DNA of 64,000 nucleotides, from positions 1 through 64,000 of the forward strand of contig NZ_VWSG01000003.1 of assembly GCF_008629655.1 (NCBI RefSeq), written 5' to 3'. The notes under the pieces are model-generated. The model was given only the letters and a program-made list of their open reading frames with translations. It was not told where the DNA came from and ran no database searches. The position numbers were made by a program, and so were the translations under genes. The DNA is from Paenimyroides baculatum. Its GTDB lineage: Bacteria; Bacteroidota; Bacteroidia; Flavobacteriales; Flavobacteriaceae. How positions within the stretch are numbered: the stretch's first letter is position 1; every line of letters begins with the position of its first letter. Of the stretch, positions 17,556 to 26,432 are shown piece by piece.

Positions 17556-17893
17556 TCTTATATGTAAGAATGCAAATATTTAAATAATTCTATAATGTTT
17601 AAAACTAATTAGATATAGAGATTTTGTGCAAGTGACACATTAGTCTTATAATACGTGAGCAGAAGATTCTTTTAATATCATCAATTCTTTGAAACAGACT
17701 GCTAATAATTCAGATATTCATATTTGTAGCAACAGTACATTTATACTATTCAATATTACGGCATTTACGGAATAAAAAAACTGAAAACGCAACTGCAACA
17801 CCAGTATTTGTAATTAAAATATTTTAATACTAATTGAATTAGTATTAAAAAAAAACTCTACTTAACCGTCTAAACAATCAAAATTTAAAGACA
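17556..17893. other. Intergenic region with a 29-bp palindrome
   Basis: No ORF. At 17822-17850 there is a perfect inverted repeat (TTTTAATACTAATT, one central base, then its complement). Being AT-only apart from one pair per arm, it is a weak hairpin but placed right for a terminator of nhaA, which is read from the other strand. It could equally be a protein-binding site. Confidence 0.5.
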
Positions 17894-19063
17894 CTATCTT
17901 CTATCTGAATTTGCCTTAAGTAGAATGTATCCTGCAGTACCGGCTATTATTGAAGTAAGCAAAACAGAAAGTTTAGCTTCTGATACGAACAAAGGATTCT
18001 GAAAAGACAGTATGGAGATAAATATGGACATGGTAAAACCTATACCTGCCAACATACCTACACCTATAATGTGCATCCAAGTACTTCCTTCTGGTAACGA
18101 AGCTATGCCCAATCTGCGGCAAACCCAAGTTGTAAGCAGTATTCCCACAGGCTTTCCTAACATAAGTCCGAAAAAGATTCCCAGACCCAGCGGAGCAGTT
18201 AGTCCGTGCAACATTTCTGCCTGCAGCGTAATATTCGTATTTGCGAAAGCAAAAACAGGAATTATCAGAAAGTTTACAGGTTTAACAAGTGCATGTTCCA
18301 ACCTTTCCAATGGAGACTCCACAGTGGTATCGTTGGTAGGAAGCGTCATTGCAACCATAACCCCGGCAATTGTAGCGTGAATACCCGAATGATGGACAAA
18401 ATACCAGATAAAGATACCCGGTATAAGATATAAGTACGGATTTTTAACGTTGAAACGGTTCATCAGTATCAGAACAGCCATTCCCGCAGCTGCGTACCCA
18501 AGATACGATAATTCTATACCTTCGGAATAAAAAAACGCGATTACCAGAATAGCGATCAGATCGTCTACGATTGCAAGTGCTGCAAGGAAAATCTTCAGGC
18601 TTGCAGGAACTCTTTTATCAAGCAGGGATATTACAGCCAGTGCAAAAGCAATATCGGTTGCCATAGGAATTGCCCAACCGTGTATGGTTTCAGTGCCACT
18701 GTTAAATGTATAAAAGATAAGAGCCGGAACAACAGCACCGCCAACGGCGCACAAGATCGGCAAAAGGGCTTTCTTTGGCGAAGAAAGTTCACCTTCGACA
18801 ATTTCCCTTTTTATTTCCAGACCAACCAGCAAGAAAAAAATTGCCATCAGCCCGTCATTGATCCACATAGATACGGAATAATTAAGATGAACGGATCCGC
18901 TTTCAAAACCAACAACAGTATCCAAAATATTCTGAAGACCTTCCGCCAGTGGAGAGTTAGCTACTGTAAGGGACAGTATAACACAAAGAAAAAGGAGTAT
19001 ACCTCCGAAATTATTTGATTTTACAAAGTCCTTGAACACATTCAAATTAATCTTATCGCTCAT
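17894..19063 (-). CDS. nhaA: NhaA Na+/H+ antiporter
   Basis: A 389-residue antiporter of about 12 helices. The essential aspartate pair is present in AALAIVDDLIAILVIAFFY, and other family marks include LLVGLEIKREIVEGEL, AIPMATDIAFALAVISLL and GIGFTMSIFI. It exchanges sodium or lithium for protons across the inner membrane and supports pH and salt tolerance. Length is normal for the family, with all helices present. It lies 61 bp downstream of the AlsT-like symporter gene on the same strand, an apt pair since that symporter brings sodium in. Confidence 0.95.
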   Translation of the reverse strand: MSDKINLNVFKDFVKSNNFGGILLFLCVILSLTVANSPLAEGLQNILDTVVGFESGSVHLNYSVSMWINDGLMAIFFLLVGLEIKREIVEGELSSPKKALLPILCAVGGAVVPALIFYTFNSGTETIHGWAIPMATDIAFALAVISLLDKRVPASLKIFLAALAIVDDLIAILVIAFFYSEGIELSYLGYAAAGMAVLILMNRFNVKNPYLYLIPGIFIWYFVHHSGIHATIAGVMVAMTLPTNDTTVESPLERLEHALVKPVNFLIIPVFAFANTNITLQAEMLHGLTAPLGLGIFFGLMLGKPVGILLTTWVCRRLGIASLPEGSTWMHIIGVGMLAGIGFTMSIFISILSFQNPLFVSEAKLSVLLTSIIAGTAGYILLKANSDRR

Positions 19064-19124
19064 TTTACAAAGAATTTTTCATTTAAAAGTTCCTCAAAGA
19101 TACCATTACCCTTTGAAAGTTTTC

Positions 19125-20576
19125 CTATTTATCTGTACTATCTCCTTTTACTTTGGAATTCCAATAGTCGGCGTTTTCGAGATTAAGCACAGAACTATCG
19201 AACTGCGGATCCTTACCGGCAGCTTTCTGTGTTTCATAATCACCCGCTATAGCAACAGCCTTTTTATAAAGCAGCAGGATGGCTATAAGATTGATCCAAG
19301 CCATAAGTCCCACGCCTATATCTCCCAATGTCCACGCCAATTTAGCAGATTTTAAACATCCGAGGCATACAGATCCAAGTATTAAAATCCTTAATGCCCA
19401 TATACCGTACTTTACCTTTTTACCCTTTAACAGAAAATCGATATTCGATTCTGCAATATAGTAATAGGCCATGATGGTGGTAAAGGCAAAAAACATGAGG
19501 GCAACTGCAACGAATTCATTTCCAAAGGAAGGAAAGTGCACACTGACGGCGTTTTGCGTAAAAGCGGTGCCCGCTTCGACTCCCGGAATATTTTCCACTA
19601 TAAAGCCCGAACCTTCATCAAGTACGTTGTACTGGTTGGTAAAAAGGATCATAAGTGCCGTAGCCGTACATACGAACAAGGTATCTACATATACCGAAAA
19701 CCCCTGAACGAGTCCCTGTTTGTAAGGATGTGACACTTCAGCAGCAGCAGCAGCATGCGGAGCGGTTCCCTGCCCGGCCTCATTGCTGTATATTCCCCGC
19801 TGTACACCCCAGCTTATTGCTGCACCCACCATACCGCCAAAAGTAGCGTCGAGACCGAATGCAGATTTAAAGATCAGCGAGAACATCTGCGGAACTTCGG
19901 ATATATTCAAGCCTATGATCACCAGCGCCATCACAATATAGGAAATCGCCATAAACGGAACAACTACTTCTGCGACCTTACTGATCCTTTTCACCCCGCC
20001 GATTATAATTAGCGCAAGCAGCAGGCATACAGCGATTGCTGTATGAAGGGTACTAAAATTAAATGCCTTTTCAACTGCCAGTGCAATACTGTTACTTTGA
20101 ACGCTTGGAAGCAAAAAACCGCAACTTACTACCGTTATGACGGCAAACAACACTGCAAAAGGCCTGCTTTTCAAGCCTTTTAAAATATAGTATGCAGGAC
20201 CTCCCCTGAACTCACCCTTACTTACTTCTTTATAGGTTTGGGACAATGTAGCTTCTATTACTGCAGAGGCACTTCCCAAGAAAGCGATTGCCCACATCCA
20301 GAAAACCGCTCCAGGCCCGCCCATCGCAATAGCTGTAGCAACACCTGCGATATTTCCCGTACCGATGCGACCGGATATAGCAAGCGTAAACGCCTGAAAA
20401 GAAGAAATTCCCTCATCGGATTTTTTAGTACCGAACAACAACCTGATCATTTCCCTGAAGAGCCTGACCTGTGGAAACCGCAGTTTAAAACTAAAAAAAA
20501 GTCCTGCACAAAGGCAGAGTATAACCAAAGCGTTACTCCACACAATCTCATTTATCCAGTAAACAATCGATTCCAT
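19125..20576 (-). CDS. Alanine/glycine:cation symporter (AGCS/AlsT family)
   Basis: A 483-residue transporter with 10-11 helices. The AGCS signature GRIGTGNIAGVATAIAMGGPGAVFWMWA is clear, as are AGQGTAPHAAAAAEVSHP and VCLGCLKSAKLAWTLGDIGVGLMAW. It takes up small neutral amino acids with sodium. The C-terminal tail of about 30 residues is polar. Gene order AGCS then nhaA, same strand, fits recycling of sodium. A 188-bp divergent spacer separates it from tatC. Confidence 0.93.
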   Translation of the reverse strand: MESIVYWINEIVWSNALVILCLCAGLFFSFKLRFPQVRLFREMIRLLFGTKKSDEGISSFQAFTLAISGRIGTGNIAGVATAIAMGGPGAVFWMWAIAFLGSASAVIEATLSQTYKEVSKGEFRGGPAYYILKGLKSRPFAVLFAVITVVSCGFLLPSVQSNSIALAVEKAFNFSTLHTAIAVCLLLALIIIGGVKRISKVAEVVVPFMAISYIVMALVIIGLNISEVPQMFSLIFKSAFGLDATFGGMVGAAISWGVQRGIYSNEAGQGTAPHAAAAAEVSHPYKQGLVQGFSVYVDTLFVCTATALMILFTNQYNVLDEGSGFIVENIPGVEAGTAFTQNAVSVHFPSFGNEFVAVALMFFAFTTIMAYYYIAESNIDFLLKGKKVKYGIWALRILILGSVCLGCLKSAKLAWTLGDIGVGLMAWINLIAILLLYKKAVAIAGDYETQKAAGKDPQFDSSVLNLENADYWNSKVKGDSTDK

Positions 20577-20764
20577 TTATATTTATTTTTTACTGATCCA
20601 GCCCAATATCGTGTTTGTATTTCCACTATTCTCATACATGCGTACAGATAAAAAAAAAGCTGATTTGAACAAATATAGGCACTTTTAAACAAAATATACA
20701 TTCCTACTAAAGGCAATCATCAAAATAACTTTAACTATCTTTTATAAAAAACATACACGCCAAA

Positions 20765-21565
20765 ATGGATAAAACCGACAAAAAACAGTCTTTCTTAAGC
20801 CACCTTGAAGAGCTAAGGTGGTTATTTATAAGATGTTTCACAGGAATAGTTATCTGTTCGATCCTTGCCTTTATATTTAGCGACTTTATTTTCGACCAGA
20901 TTATATTCGCACCGAAAAACACAGATTTTCCTACTTACACCATCTACAGAAATCTGGCTGAAACTTTAAGTATGGATACGACTTTGTTTGCTACGGAGTT
21001 CAATTTCGAACTTCAGAACAGAAAGATGGAAGGCCAGCTGTCCGTATTGATATGGACCTGCTTCAGTTTTGGCGTTATGGCAGCCTTTCCGCTAATTATG
21101 TTCGAATTCTGGAAATATATAAGCCCTGCTCTTTATAAAAATGAGAAGAAATACGGACTGCTTTTTTTATCATCTGCCAGCCTTCTTTTTTTTATCGGTG
21201 TACCTTTCGGATACTATGTCATCGTTCCTTTATCAATCAATTTCTTTAGTGGTTTCAGTATAAGCGATGTCATAGAGAACCAGATAGACGTAAATTCCTA
21301 CATCTCATTGGTGCGTACTACCCTTTTAGCTTCCGGTGTAGTTTTTAACCTTCCGGTGATTATTTATTTCCTTTACCGCACAGGTCTGATTTCAACTGCT
21401 TTTTTAAAAGAATACAGACGGTATGCCTATGTGATTATACTTATTGCATCAGCCGTAATAACGCCGCCTGACATTTTAAGTCAGGTGCTTCTCTTAATAC
21501 CTATGACTATACTTTATGAAGCCAGCATTTATCTGACAGGTACCTTTCGCTTAAAAACAGTATAA
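20765..21565 (+). CDS. tatC: TatC, twin-arginine translocase subunit
   Basis: A 266-residue protein with six helices and the N-terminal SHLEELRWLFIR motif that binds the twin-arginine signal. The conserved FEFWKYISPALYKNEKKY segment after helix 2 is also present. TatC recruits folded precursors to the export pore formed with TatA. No tatA or tatB gene lies nearby, as is common in Bacteroidota. It is followed 108 bp later by a DUF3050 gene with its own promoter. Confidence 0.95.
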   Translation: MDKTDKKQSFLSHLEELRWLFIRCFTGIVICSILAFIFSDFIFDQIIFAPKNTDFPTYTIYRNLAETLSMDTTLFATEFNFELQNRKMEGQLSVLIWTCFSFGVMAAFPLIMFEFWKYISPALYKNEKKYGLLFLSSASLLFFIGVPFGYYVIVPLSINFFSGFSISDVIENQIDVNSYISLVRTTLLASGVVFNLPVIIYFLYRTGLISTAFLKEYRRYAYVIILIASAVITPPDILSQVLLLIPMTILYEASIYLTGTFRLKTV

Positions 21566-21653
21566 AACCGCTATACCAAATATTGAAACTTTAAAGATTA
21601 AGATCAACAAAGTAAATTTTCCGGTGTTATTTTACTAACATATCGCTAAACAT

Positions 21654-21661
21654 TATATTTG
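21654..21661 (+). promoter_or_regulatory. TAnnTTTG promoter of DUF3050 gene (copy A)
   Basis: TATATTTG ends 11 bp before the ATG, followed by an A-rich leader. The second DUF3050 gene at 48625 has TATCTTTG and a near-identical leader at the same distance, so the promoters as well as the proteins are paralogous. Confidence 0.65.
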
Positions 21662-21672
21662 CAAAAAAAATC

Positions 21673-22443
21673 ATGAGATCAACAATAGAAATAAACAGCT
21701 ACATAGAACCGTTGAAGAGCAGCCTGGCAAGACATACACTTTATGAAAAGATAAAAACCCTAGAAGACCTTCAGGTTTTTCTGCAAGTACATGTTTATGC
21801 CGTTTGGGATTTTATGTCGCTTTTAAAGGCGCTGCAATCAAAACTTACCTGTACAACAAGCCCTTGGTTTGCTTCACCTAACCCTGAAGTACGTTATCTT
21901 ATAAATGAGATAGTGCTTGCGGAAGAATCGGACTTAACCCATGACGGTAAACGTTTAAGCCATTTTGAGATGTATGTGGAAGCCATGAAAAAGAGCAATG
22001 CCAGTACAGAAACGCTTGAAAAGTTTCTTGATACTGTAAAAGCAACAGACATATTCAGTGCGATAAAGTCAAGTGAACTGCACCCAAACATCAAGGAATT
22101 TCTCACATTTACCTTTGAAGTGATAGCAAACGGGAAATCACATGAAATTGCTTCAGCATTTACTTTTGGTCGTGAAGACCTTATCCCCGGAATGTTCACC
22201 GAGATGCTTAAAGAATTCAAAGCAACTTTTCAAGAAGCCGATTTAAGTGAGTTGGTGTATTATTTTGAACGTCATATCGAACTGGATGCCGATGAGCACG
22301 GTCCCATGGCTTTTGAAATGATTAGTATTTTATGCGGAGAAGATCCTGTAAAATGGGCAGAAACAGCAAAAACTGCCAAAGAATCGCTGGAAAAGAGAAT
22401 AAAGCTGTGGGATGCCATCGAAGAAATGATTCAGCAACAATAA
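21673..22443 (+). CDS. DUF3050 protein, likely heme-oxygenase-like metal enzyme (copy A)
   Basis: A 256-residue, all-helical soluble protein of the DUF3050 family, about 75 percent identical by eye to the copy at 48625-49401. Conserved residues suited to a metal site are HVYAVWDF, NEIVLAEESD, LSHFEMY and especially RHIELDADEHGPMA, whose H-x3-D-x2-E-H arrangement resembles the last helix of iron-containing heme-oxygenase-like oxidases and oxygenases. The metal and substrate are unknown; the enzyme role is inferred from this pattern. A terminator follows at 22502. Confidence 0.8.
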   Translation: MRSTIEINSYIEPLKSSLARHTLYEKIKTLEDLQVFLQVHVYAVWDFMSLLKALQSKLTCTTSPWFASPNPEVRYLINEIVLAEESDLTHDGKRLSHFEMYVEAMKKSNASTETLEKFLDTVKATDIFSAIKSSELHPNIKEFLTFTFEVIANGKSHEIASAFTFGREDLIPGMFTEMLKEFKATFQEADLSELVYYFERHIELDADEHGPMAFEMISILCGEDPVKWAETAKTAKESLEKRIKLWDAIEEMIQQQ

Positions 22444-22501
22444 ATCTTACTGGTTTTAAAACATTTAAATTTAAGTAAGTATTCTACAAGCTCAATTATA
22501 T

Positions 22502-22537
22502 AATAACAAAAACCCGTGAATACGGGTTTTTGTTATT
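22502..22537. terminator. Bidirectional terminator between DUF3050 and hipA
   Basis: A perfect 16-bp stem (AATAACAAAAACCCGT and complement) with a GAAT loop, flanked by A and T runs. It separates two convergent genes and can stop transcription from both sides. Confidence 0.9.
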
Positions 22538-22575
22538 TATGCAAAAAGAGATACACTTAAAATTTAAAACCAAAA

Positions 22576-23838
22576 CTAAAAAAAGTGGAATTCGGATTCT
22601 ATTTTATCTGCCGCTTTCTCAGGCATATCATGCAAGCTGCAGAGCTGTCTGAAAATTAACGCAACCTGTGTAACTTCCTTTATAATTCCGTTGGCATCTT
22701 TTACACTGAACTGATCCGCAATTAAAAGCAGATCTTCTTTTGTAATTCCAGTCCGTTTTTTATTAACAGACAAAGCCCTTGTAACCCTGGTATAGTTCAG
22801 CAGGGCATCCAAAGGATATGTTAGATCGTACGCGGGTGCCAGATACCATCTGTCCTCCTGCTTATTATACATAAAAGAAAAATTCTTTAAATGGTCATCT
22901 GTATTTGCAAACACTAAATTAAAAACCATTCTTCTAAATAGCTGCCTAATATCTTTATGTGGAACCCGCAAGTCATTTGCCAGTAGGAAAAGATTCTCGT
23001 AAGAAGAATGCTCAGGTACGGTAAAGTCCCAACCAGTCATTCCTGAGGCGGTTAACACATGAATCTTTTCCCCCTGCTGCCTATCGAACCGTAACGTAGC
23101 AAAATGCTTATCTTCGATAAGTTTGGAAGGCATGATATCAATACCTGCAGCTACTGCCATTTTATAATAAATATATTCTACCTTTTCTTTTGAATACGTT
23201 TGATTTTCCTCAATACACAGCTTTATCAGGTAATGATTATACTCATTGGAAGTCACCAGATCACCGGGTATAAGATTGGCTGTTAACTTATGTTCTGAAA
23301 TTAAAACTTTGGGTCTTGCCCCACCTGCAGACGTACCTATCTTAAAAATATTTAGCAAAGCGATATCTGTTAATCCTTTCTCTTCAACTGAAGTTTTCAA
23401 ATCTAATACCTTTCGTACCACTTCGGTAATTTCACCGATGTTTATCCCTGAGCTCGAGTCCATTTCTTTTGCAGGAGCAAACTCCAAGGCGCCCATTGCT
23501 CTTTTCCCTACGTAGGTAAGCTGCTCTAAGGGTGATATACTTTTCAAGTCTTTACGGGCAGATTCCAACCATTCCCTAAATACGATATTCCCAAAATAAT
23601 CAGGAAGCGAATCGGCAATCATGGGAGGCAGTCCTCTAAATGTTTCTCCTTCAAACTCTGAAAAAACCTGTACAATTGAAGTCCTTTTGATAATATAGGG
23701 AAAAAGTCTCTTGTAAATATTCAAAGCGAGAAATTCCGGGTTGTATTGAAAAGAAGCTTTTCTCCTGTTTTCATCATACCCGATCTTTGCAATTTCCACT
23801 CCTTGGAAATACAGTTCTATTACTTGATTTTCCGCCAT
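22576..23838 (-). CDS. hipA: HipA-family serine/threonine kinase toxin
   Basis: A 420-residue HipA toxin. The glycine-rich loop GTSAGGARPKVLI (about 168-180) and the catalytic NTDDHLKNFSF segment are intact, as is the downstream DLTY metal-binding motif. HipA phosphorylates aminoacyl-tRNA synthetases such as GltX and slows growth. The N-terminal subdomain (1-110, with MGALEFAP) is present, so this is a single-chain type. It starts 2 bp after the antitoxin gene stop, typical of co-translation. No damage is visible. Confidence 0.92.
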   Translation of the reverse strand: MAENQVIELYFQGVEIAKIGYDENRRKASFQYNPEFLALNIYKRLFPYIIKRTSIVQVFSEFEGETFRGLPPMIADSLPDYFGNIVFREWLESARKDLKSISPLEQLTYVGKRAMGALEFAPAKEMDSSSGINIGEITEVVRKVLDLKTSVEEKGLTDIALLNIFKIGTSAGGARPKVLISEHKLTANLIPGDLVTSNEYNHYLIKLCIEENQTYSKEKVEYIYYKMAVAAGIDIMPSKLIEDKHFATLRFDRQQGEKIHVLTASGMTGWDFTVPEHSSYENLFLLANDLRVPHKDIRQLFRRMVFNLVFANTDDHLKNFSFMYNKQEDRWYLAPAYDLTYPLDALLNYTRVTRALSVNKKRTGITKEDLLLIADQFSVKDANGIIKEVTQVALIFRQLCSLHDMPEKAADKIESEFHFF

Positions 23839-23840
23839 AA

Positions 23841-24107
23841 TTAATAAAGTGATTTATTTTCGTCCAGATTTCCGATTTCAGATAATATAAACCTATTCAA
23901 TGATTTCATCTGATCAAAGTGCTGTATAACTTTCAACAGTGTTTCCAACGTTGCATTTTCACCGTTCTCCAAATTTGTAATGGTATATCTGGAAAGATCA
24001 AGTGCATCAGCTAATTCCTGCTGAGTTAACTTTTCAGATTTACGCATGCTCCTGCACCATTTTCCAATGGTAGTCTTCACCTCTTTTATCGTTATAAAAT
24101 CCAACAT
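23841..24107 (-). CDS. hipB: HipB-like antitoxin (XRE family)
   Basis: An 88-residue helix-turn-helix protein with KLTQQELADALDLSRYTITNLENG as DNA-reading unit. The open frame runs up to 24170, but the extra N-terminal stretch is hydrophobic and overlaps the promoter and repeat sites, so the ATG at 24107 (MLDFITIKEV) is preferred. HipB binds DNA and neutralises HipA. It lies directly upstream of hipA on the same strand. Two direct repeats TATAATAAACA lie within 62 bp upstream and are likely its operators. Confidence 0.88.
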   Translation of the reverse strand: MLDFITIKEVKTTIGKWCRSMRKSEKLTQQELADALDLSRYTITNLENGENATLETLLKVIQHFDQMKSLNRFILSEIGNLDENKSLY

Positions 24108-24118
24108 AAAATGTTTGT

Positions 24119-24169
24119 TATAATAAACAAATATACAAAATATCAACAATAAGTGCAATATAATAAACA
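24119..24169 (-). promoter_or_regulatory. Direct repeats upstream of hipB (putative operators)
   Basis: TATAATAAACA occurs at 24119-24129 and 24159-24169, spaced 40 bp start to start (about four helical turns), so two HipB dimers could bind the same face of the DNA. The first copy lies within an imperfect palindrome (TGTTTGTTATAATAAACA). Confidence 0.5.
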
Positions 24170-24218
24170 TTTATAAAATAATAGAGATATGAAGAGCTAT
24201 TAAAAATCAGAAAAGTAC

Positions 24219-24247
24219 TTTGTAAAACAAGGAAAAGTTTATTTTTG
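24219..24247 (+). promoter_or_regulatory. Promoter of the H1-like gene
   Basis: TTTG at 24219-24222, 17 bases, then TATTTTTG at 24240-24247: a clear Bacteroidota -33/-7 promoter, 25 bp before the ATG at 24272. Confidence 0.75.
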
Positions 24248-24271
24248 CACCTTCACTAAATAAAAAATATC

Positions 24272-24448
24272 ATGCAAGAACTAATCGGAAAAATCAACGC
24301 TGAAATGGCAGCGTTTAACGAAGATGCACAATTACAATCAGAAAAAGCAAACAAAGCAGCAGGAACAAGAGCCCGTAAATCAACTTTGAACCTTGAAAAA
24401 CTTTTAAAAGAATTCCGTAAGATATCTTTAGAAGAATCAAAAAAATAA
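24272..24448 (+). CDS. Histone H1-like small protein
   Basis: A 58-residue protein, absent from longer-ORF lists because of its size. It matches the short H1-like proteins of Bacteroidota: an N-terminal helix, then KANKAAGTRARKSTLNLEKLLKEFRK and a basic tail. Such proteins are thought to bind DNA or chromosomal structure, though direct data are few. It has its own strong promoter and a perfect terminator two bases after the stop, so it forms a single-gene transcript. It sits divergently from hipBA. Confidence 0.85.
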   Translation: MQELIGKINAEMAAFNEDAQLQSEKANKAAGTRARKSTLNLEKLLKEFRKISLEESKK

Positions 24449-24449
24449 T

Positions 24450-24472
24450 AAAAGCTCCCAATGGGAGCTTTT
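24450..24472 (+). terminator. Terminator of the H1-like gene
   Basis: Perfect stem AAAAGCTCCC/GGGAGCTTTT with a 3-base loop, immediately after the stop codon. Confidence 0.9.
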
Positions 24473-24512
24473 ATTAATATAGGATCAACAGGAGACACAA
24501 TTGCAAACTGAC

Positions 24513-24686
24513 TTATGATTGTAAAATCATTTTTTCAACCTTTTCCTTCAGTAACTGAAATCCTCCAGGTTTGACTTTTCTTAAAATCTTCGTTCTTAAA
24601 AGATCTTCGAATTCAGATCGATGTACAGATGTACCTACTAAAAGGTTAACAATTGAATTATTTTTAATATGAAAAATGCTGACACA
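24513..24686 (-). pseudogene. Unrecognised C-terminal gene fragment
   Basis: A 57-codon open frame without an ATG start (a TAA precedes it) that reads like real protein: NSIVNLLVGTSVHRSEFEDLL then KILRKVKPGGFQLLKEKVEKM. It lies in an otherwise gene-free 400 bp and is probably the tail of a gene lost by deletion. I cannot name the family. Confidence 0.35.
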
Positions 24687-24871
24687 TTATCAAACTTTAT
24701 TAATATTTAAATAGCTAAAATGACCTGGTGTACGGCAACCATGCCACTGCTCTTTTAAATTGTAAATGAGAAAAGTGATTATAAGCAGTAATAATTAAAC
24801 AAAAAAATATAATTAAAAAAAAACGTTTCTTGTAAAAGGAAAAATATATTCTTTGAAAATTTATTTTCCAA

Positions 24872-25237
24872 CTACCTTTTTGCAACACATTGGCGATGTA
24901 TCTGTCCCCAATTGGCAAGGGTTGCAATTACCGGTTTTACAGATTCGCCATATTCGGTAAGTTCATAACTTACCATCACGGGTTGTGATTTACCCACGGT
25001 ACGTTTAACCAAAAAATTGACTTCCATTTCCTTTAATTCCCTGCTGAGCATTTTACCTGATATACCCTCAACTTCCCTTAGAATATCCGAATATCGTTTT
25101 GCACCAAACAATAAACAGGCTACAATTGAAATTTTCCATTTTCCGCCCAATACATACATTGCGTCATGCACGGCCCTTATAGAGTGTCTGCACTCTTCTG
25201 AAGAATGCGGTATTACTGTTTTTGTGGTTACCTGCAT
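24872..25237 (-). CDS. HxlR-family transcriptional regulator
   Basis: A 121-residue winged-helix protein with the HxlR signature CRHSIRAVHDAMYVLGGKWKISI at its start (Cys near residue 16) and YSDILREVEGISGKMLSRELKEME in the recognition region. HxlR/YodB-type regulators often sense quinones or diamide through the N-terminal Cys. It is divergent from a nitroreductase gene, with a 74-bp shared promoter region, so it most likely represses that gene and itself until electrophiles modify the Cys. Confidence 0.9.
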   Translation of the reverse strand: MQVTTKTVIPHSSEECRHSIRAVHDAMYVLGGKWKISIVACLLFGAKRYSDILREVEGISGKMLSRELKEMEVNFLVKRTVGKSQPVMVSYELTEYGESVKPVIATLANWGQIHRQCVAKR

Positions 25238-25311
25238 GTTACTATTACTTTTTGTTTGTTAGTGACAAAAGTATACAAATATTTTGCAACTTTGACAAAA
25301 ATTAAAAAGAT

Positions 25312-25941
25312 ATGCAATTAATAGAAAACCTTAAGTGGAGGTATTCCACAAAAAAATTCAGTGACAAAAAAATTAGTGGAGAATTGATTGACCAGATTAT
25401 AGAAGCCACCAGGCTTTCTGCATCTTCTGCGGGGTTACAACCTTTTCGCCTTATTGCAATAGAAAATGAGGAACTTAAGAAGCAACTTGGAGAAGGATCT
25501 TTTAATTCGCAAATTGCAGAGTCATCGCACTTATTGGTTTTTGCTGCATTTGATGGAATTACATTAAACCATATTGAAGAATACATTGAGCAGATTGCCC
25601 ATGTAAGAGGAATTAAAACAGAAAATCTGTCGGAATTTAAAGTAGCTTTAGTAAATAATATACTGCAAAGAGAAAGACATGAAAATTTTGTATGGGCATC
25701 GAGACAGGCTTATATTGCATTGGGAACCGCATTAATTGCTGCTGCGGAACTTAAAATAGATGCTACCCCAATGGAAGGTTTTGATGGCGAAAAGTTTGAC
25801 ACACTACTTAACTTAAAAGAAAGAGGACTTAAAACTGTTGTTATATTGGCGCTTGGCTATAGAGACACGGAAAAAGATGTGTTTGCAGGATTTACCAAAG
25901 TAAGACTTGACAAACAAAAGTTTGTTACCTGTATAGAGTAA
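25312..25941 (+). CDS. NAD(P)H-dependent nitroreductase (NfsB/DrgA-like)
   Basis: A 209-residue flavoprotein of the nitroreductase fold. It begins with the common LKWRYSTKKFSDKKIS stretch and has SASSAGLQPFRLIAI (FMN phosphate contacts), WASRQAYIALGTALIAAAEL and DATPMEGFD, all expected. It reduces nitroaromatics and quinones with NAD(P)H, probably as a dimer in the cytoplasm. Control by the divergent HxlR protein is likely. Confidence 0.92.
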   Translation: MQLIENLKWRYSTKKFSDKKISGELIDQIIEATRLSASSAGLQPFRLIAIENEELKKQLGEGSFNSQIAESSHLLVFAAFDGITLNHIEEYIEQIAHVRGIKTENLSEFKVALVNNILQRERHENFVWASRQAYIALGTALIAAAELKIDATPMEGFDGEKFDTLLNLKERGLKTVVILALGYRDTEKDVFAGFTKVRLDKQKFVTCIE

Positions 25942-26432
25942 AACCTATCTACGTTTGAAATTATGAATGATACCAACAAAGTTATTGACTTATGAGAATA
26001 TCGAGTTATTTTAATGCTATGGCTGCGCATTGACAGCAGTTAAAATTCCATCGTAATTAGACCGTTCCTTCCGCAAATGAATGTAGTATTACAGTATTGT
26101 TTTTATTTTATGGGAATGAAAAATTGGTACTAAATGAACAATTTAACCGCTGACCCGATAAATTGGGACTCTATTGTAATTTGCAGCAGGGATATTTTAT
26201 TTTGAAATATTGATTTTTCGTTATCCAATAAGACACCTTCCATTAATAAAATGCTTAAAAATATCAATTAATACATTTGGGATTACAATCTAGTCTTTAC
26301 TATTTATACTTATGGTTTGAGCTATTTAAATATTAAAGACGAACAATGTTCGTCTTTAATATAATGGATTTACTTTATTTAGAGCTTAAATAGAGACGTT
26401 TTGCAATTATAGCAACATTTTAAATATACCGC
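25942..26432. other. Decayed intergenic region
   Basis: No intact ORF. It contains only the isolated perfect hairpin listed separately at 26332-26360. Confidence 0.5.
26332..26360. terminator. Perfect 13-bp hairpin, probable terminator
   Basis: ATTAAAGACGAAC, an AAT loop, then the exact complement. The gene it once served is not evident: the nearest frame is the SDR pseudogene at 26433-26736 on the minus strand, whose transcript it could end. Confidence 0.65.

Noticed and set aside
18012..18433. Plus-strand ORFs over nhaA
   Set aside because: Antisense shadows of the clear NhaA gene.
19032..20651. Several plus-strand ORFs over the symporter gene
   Set aside because: Antisense shadows in a GC-richer gene; no family signal.
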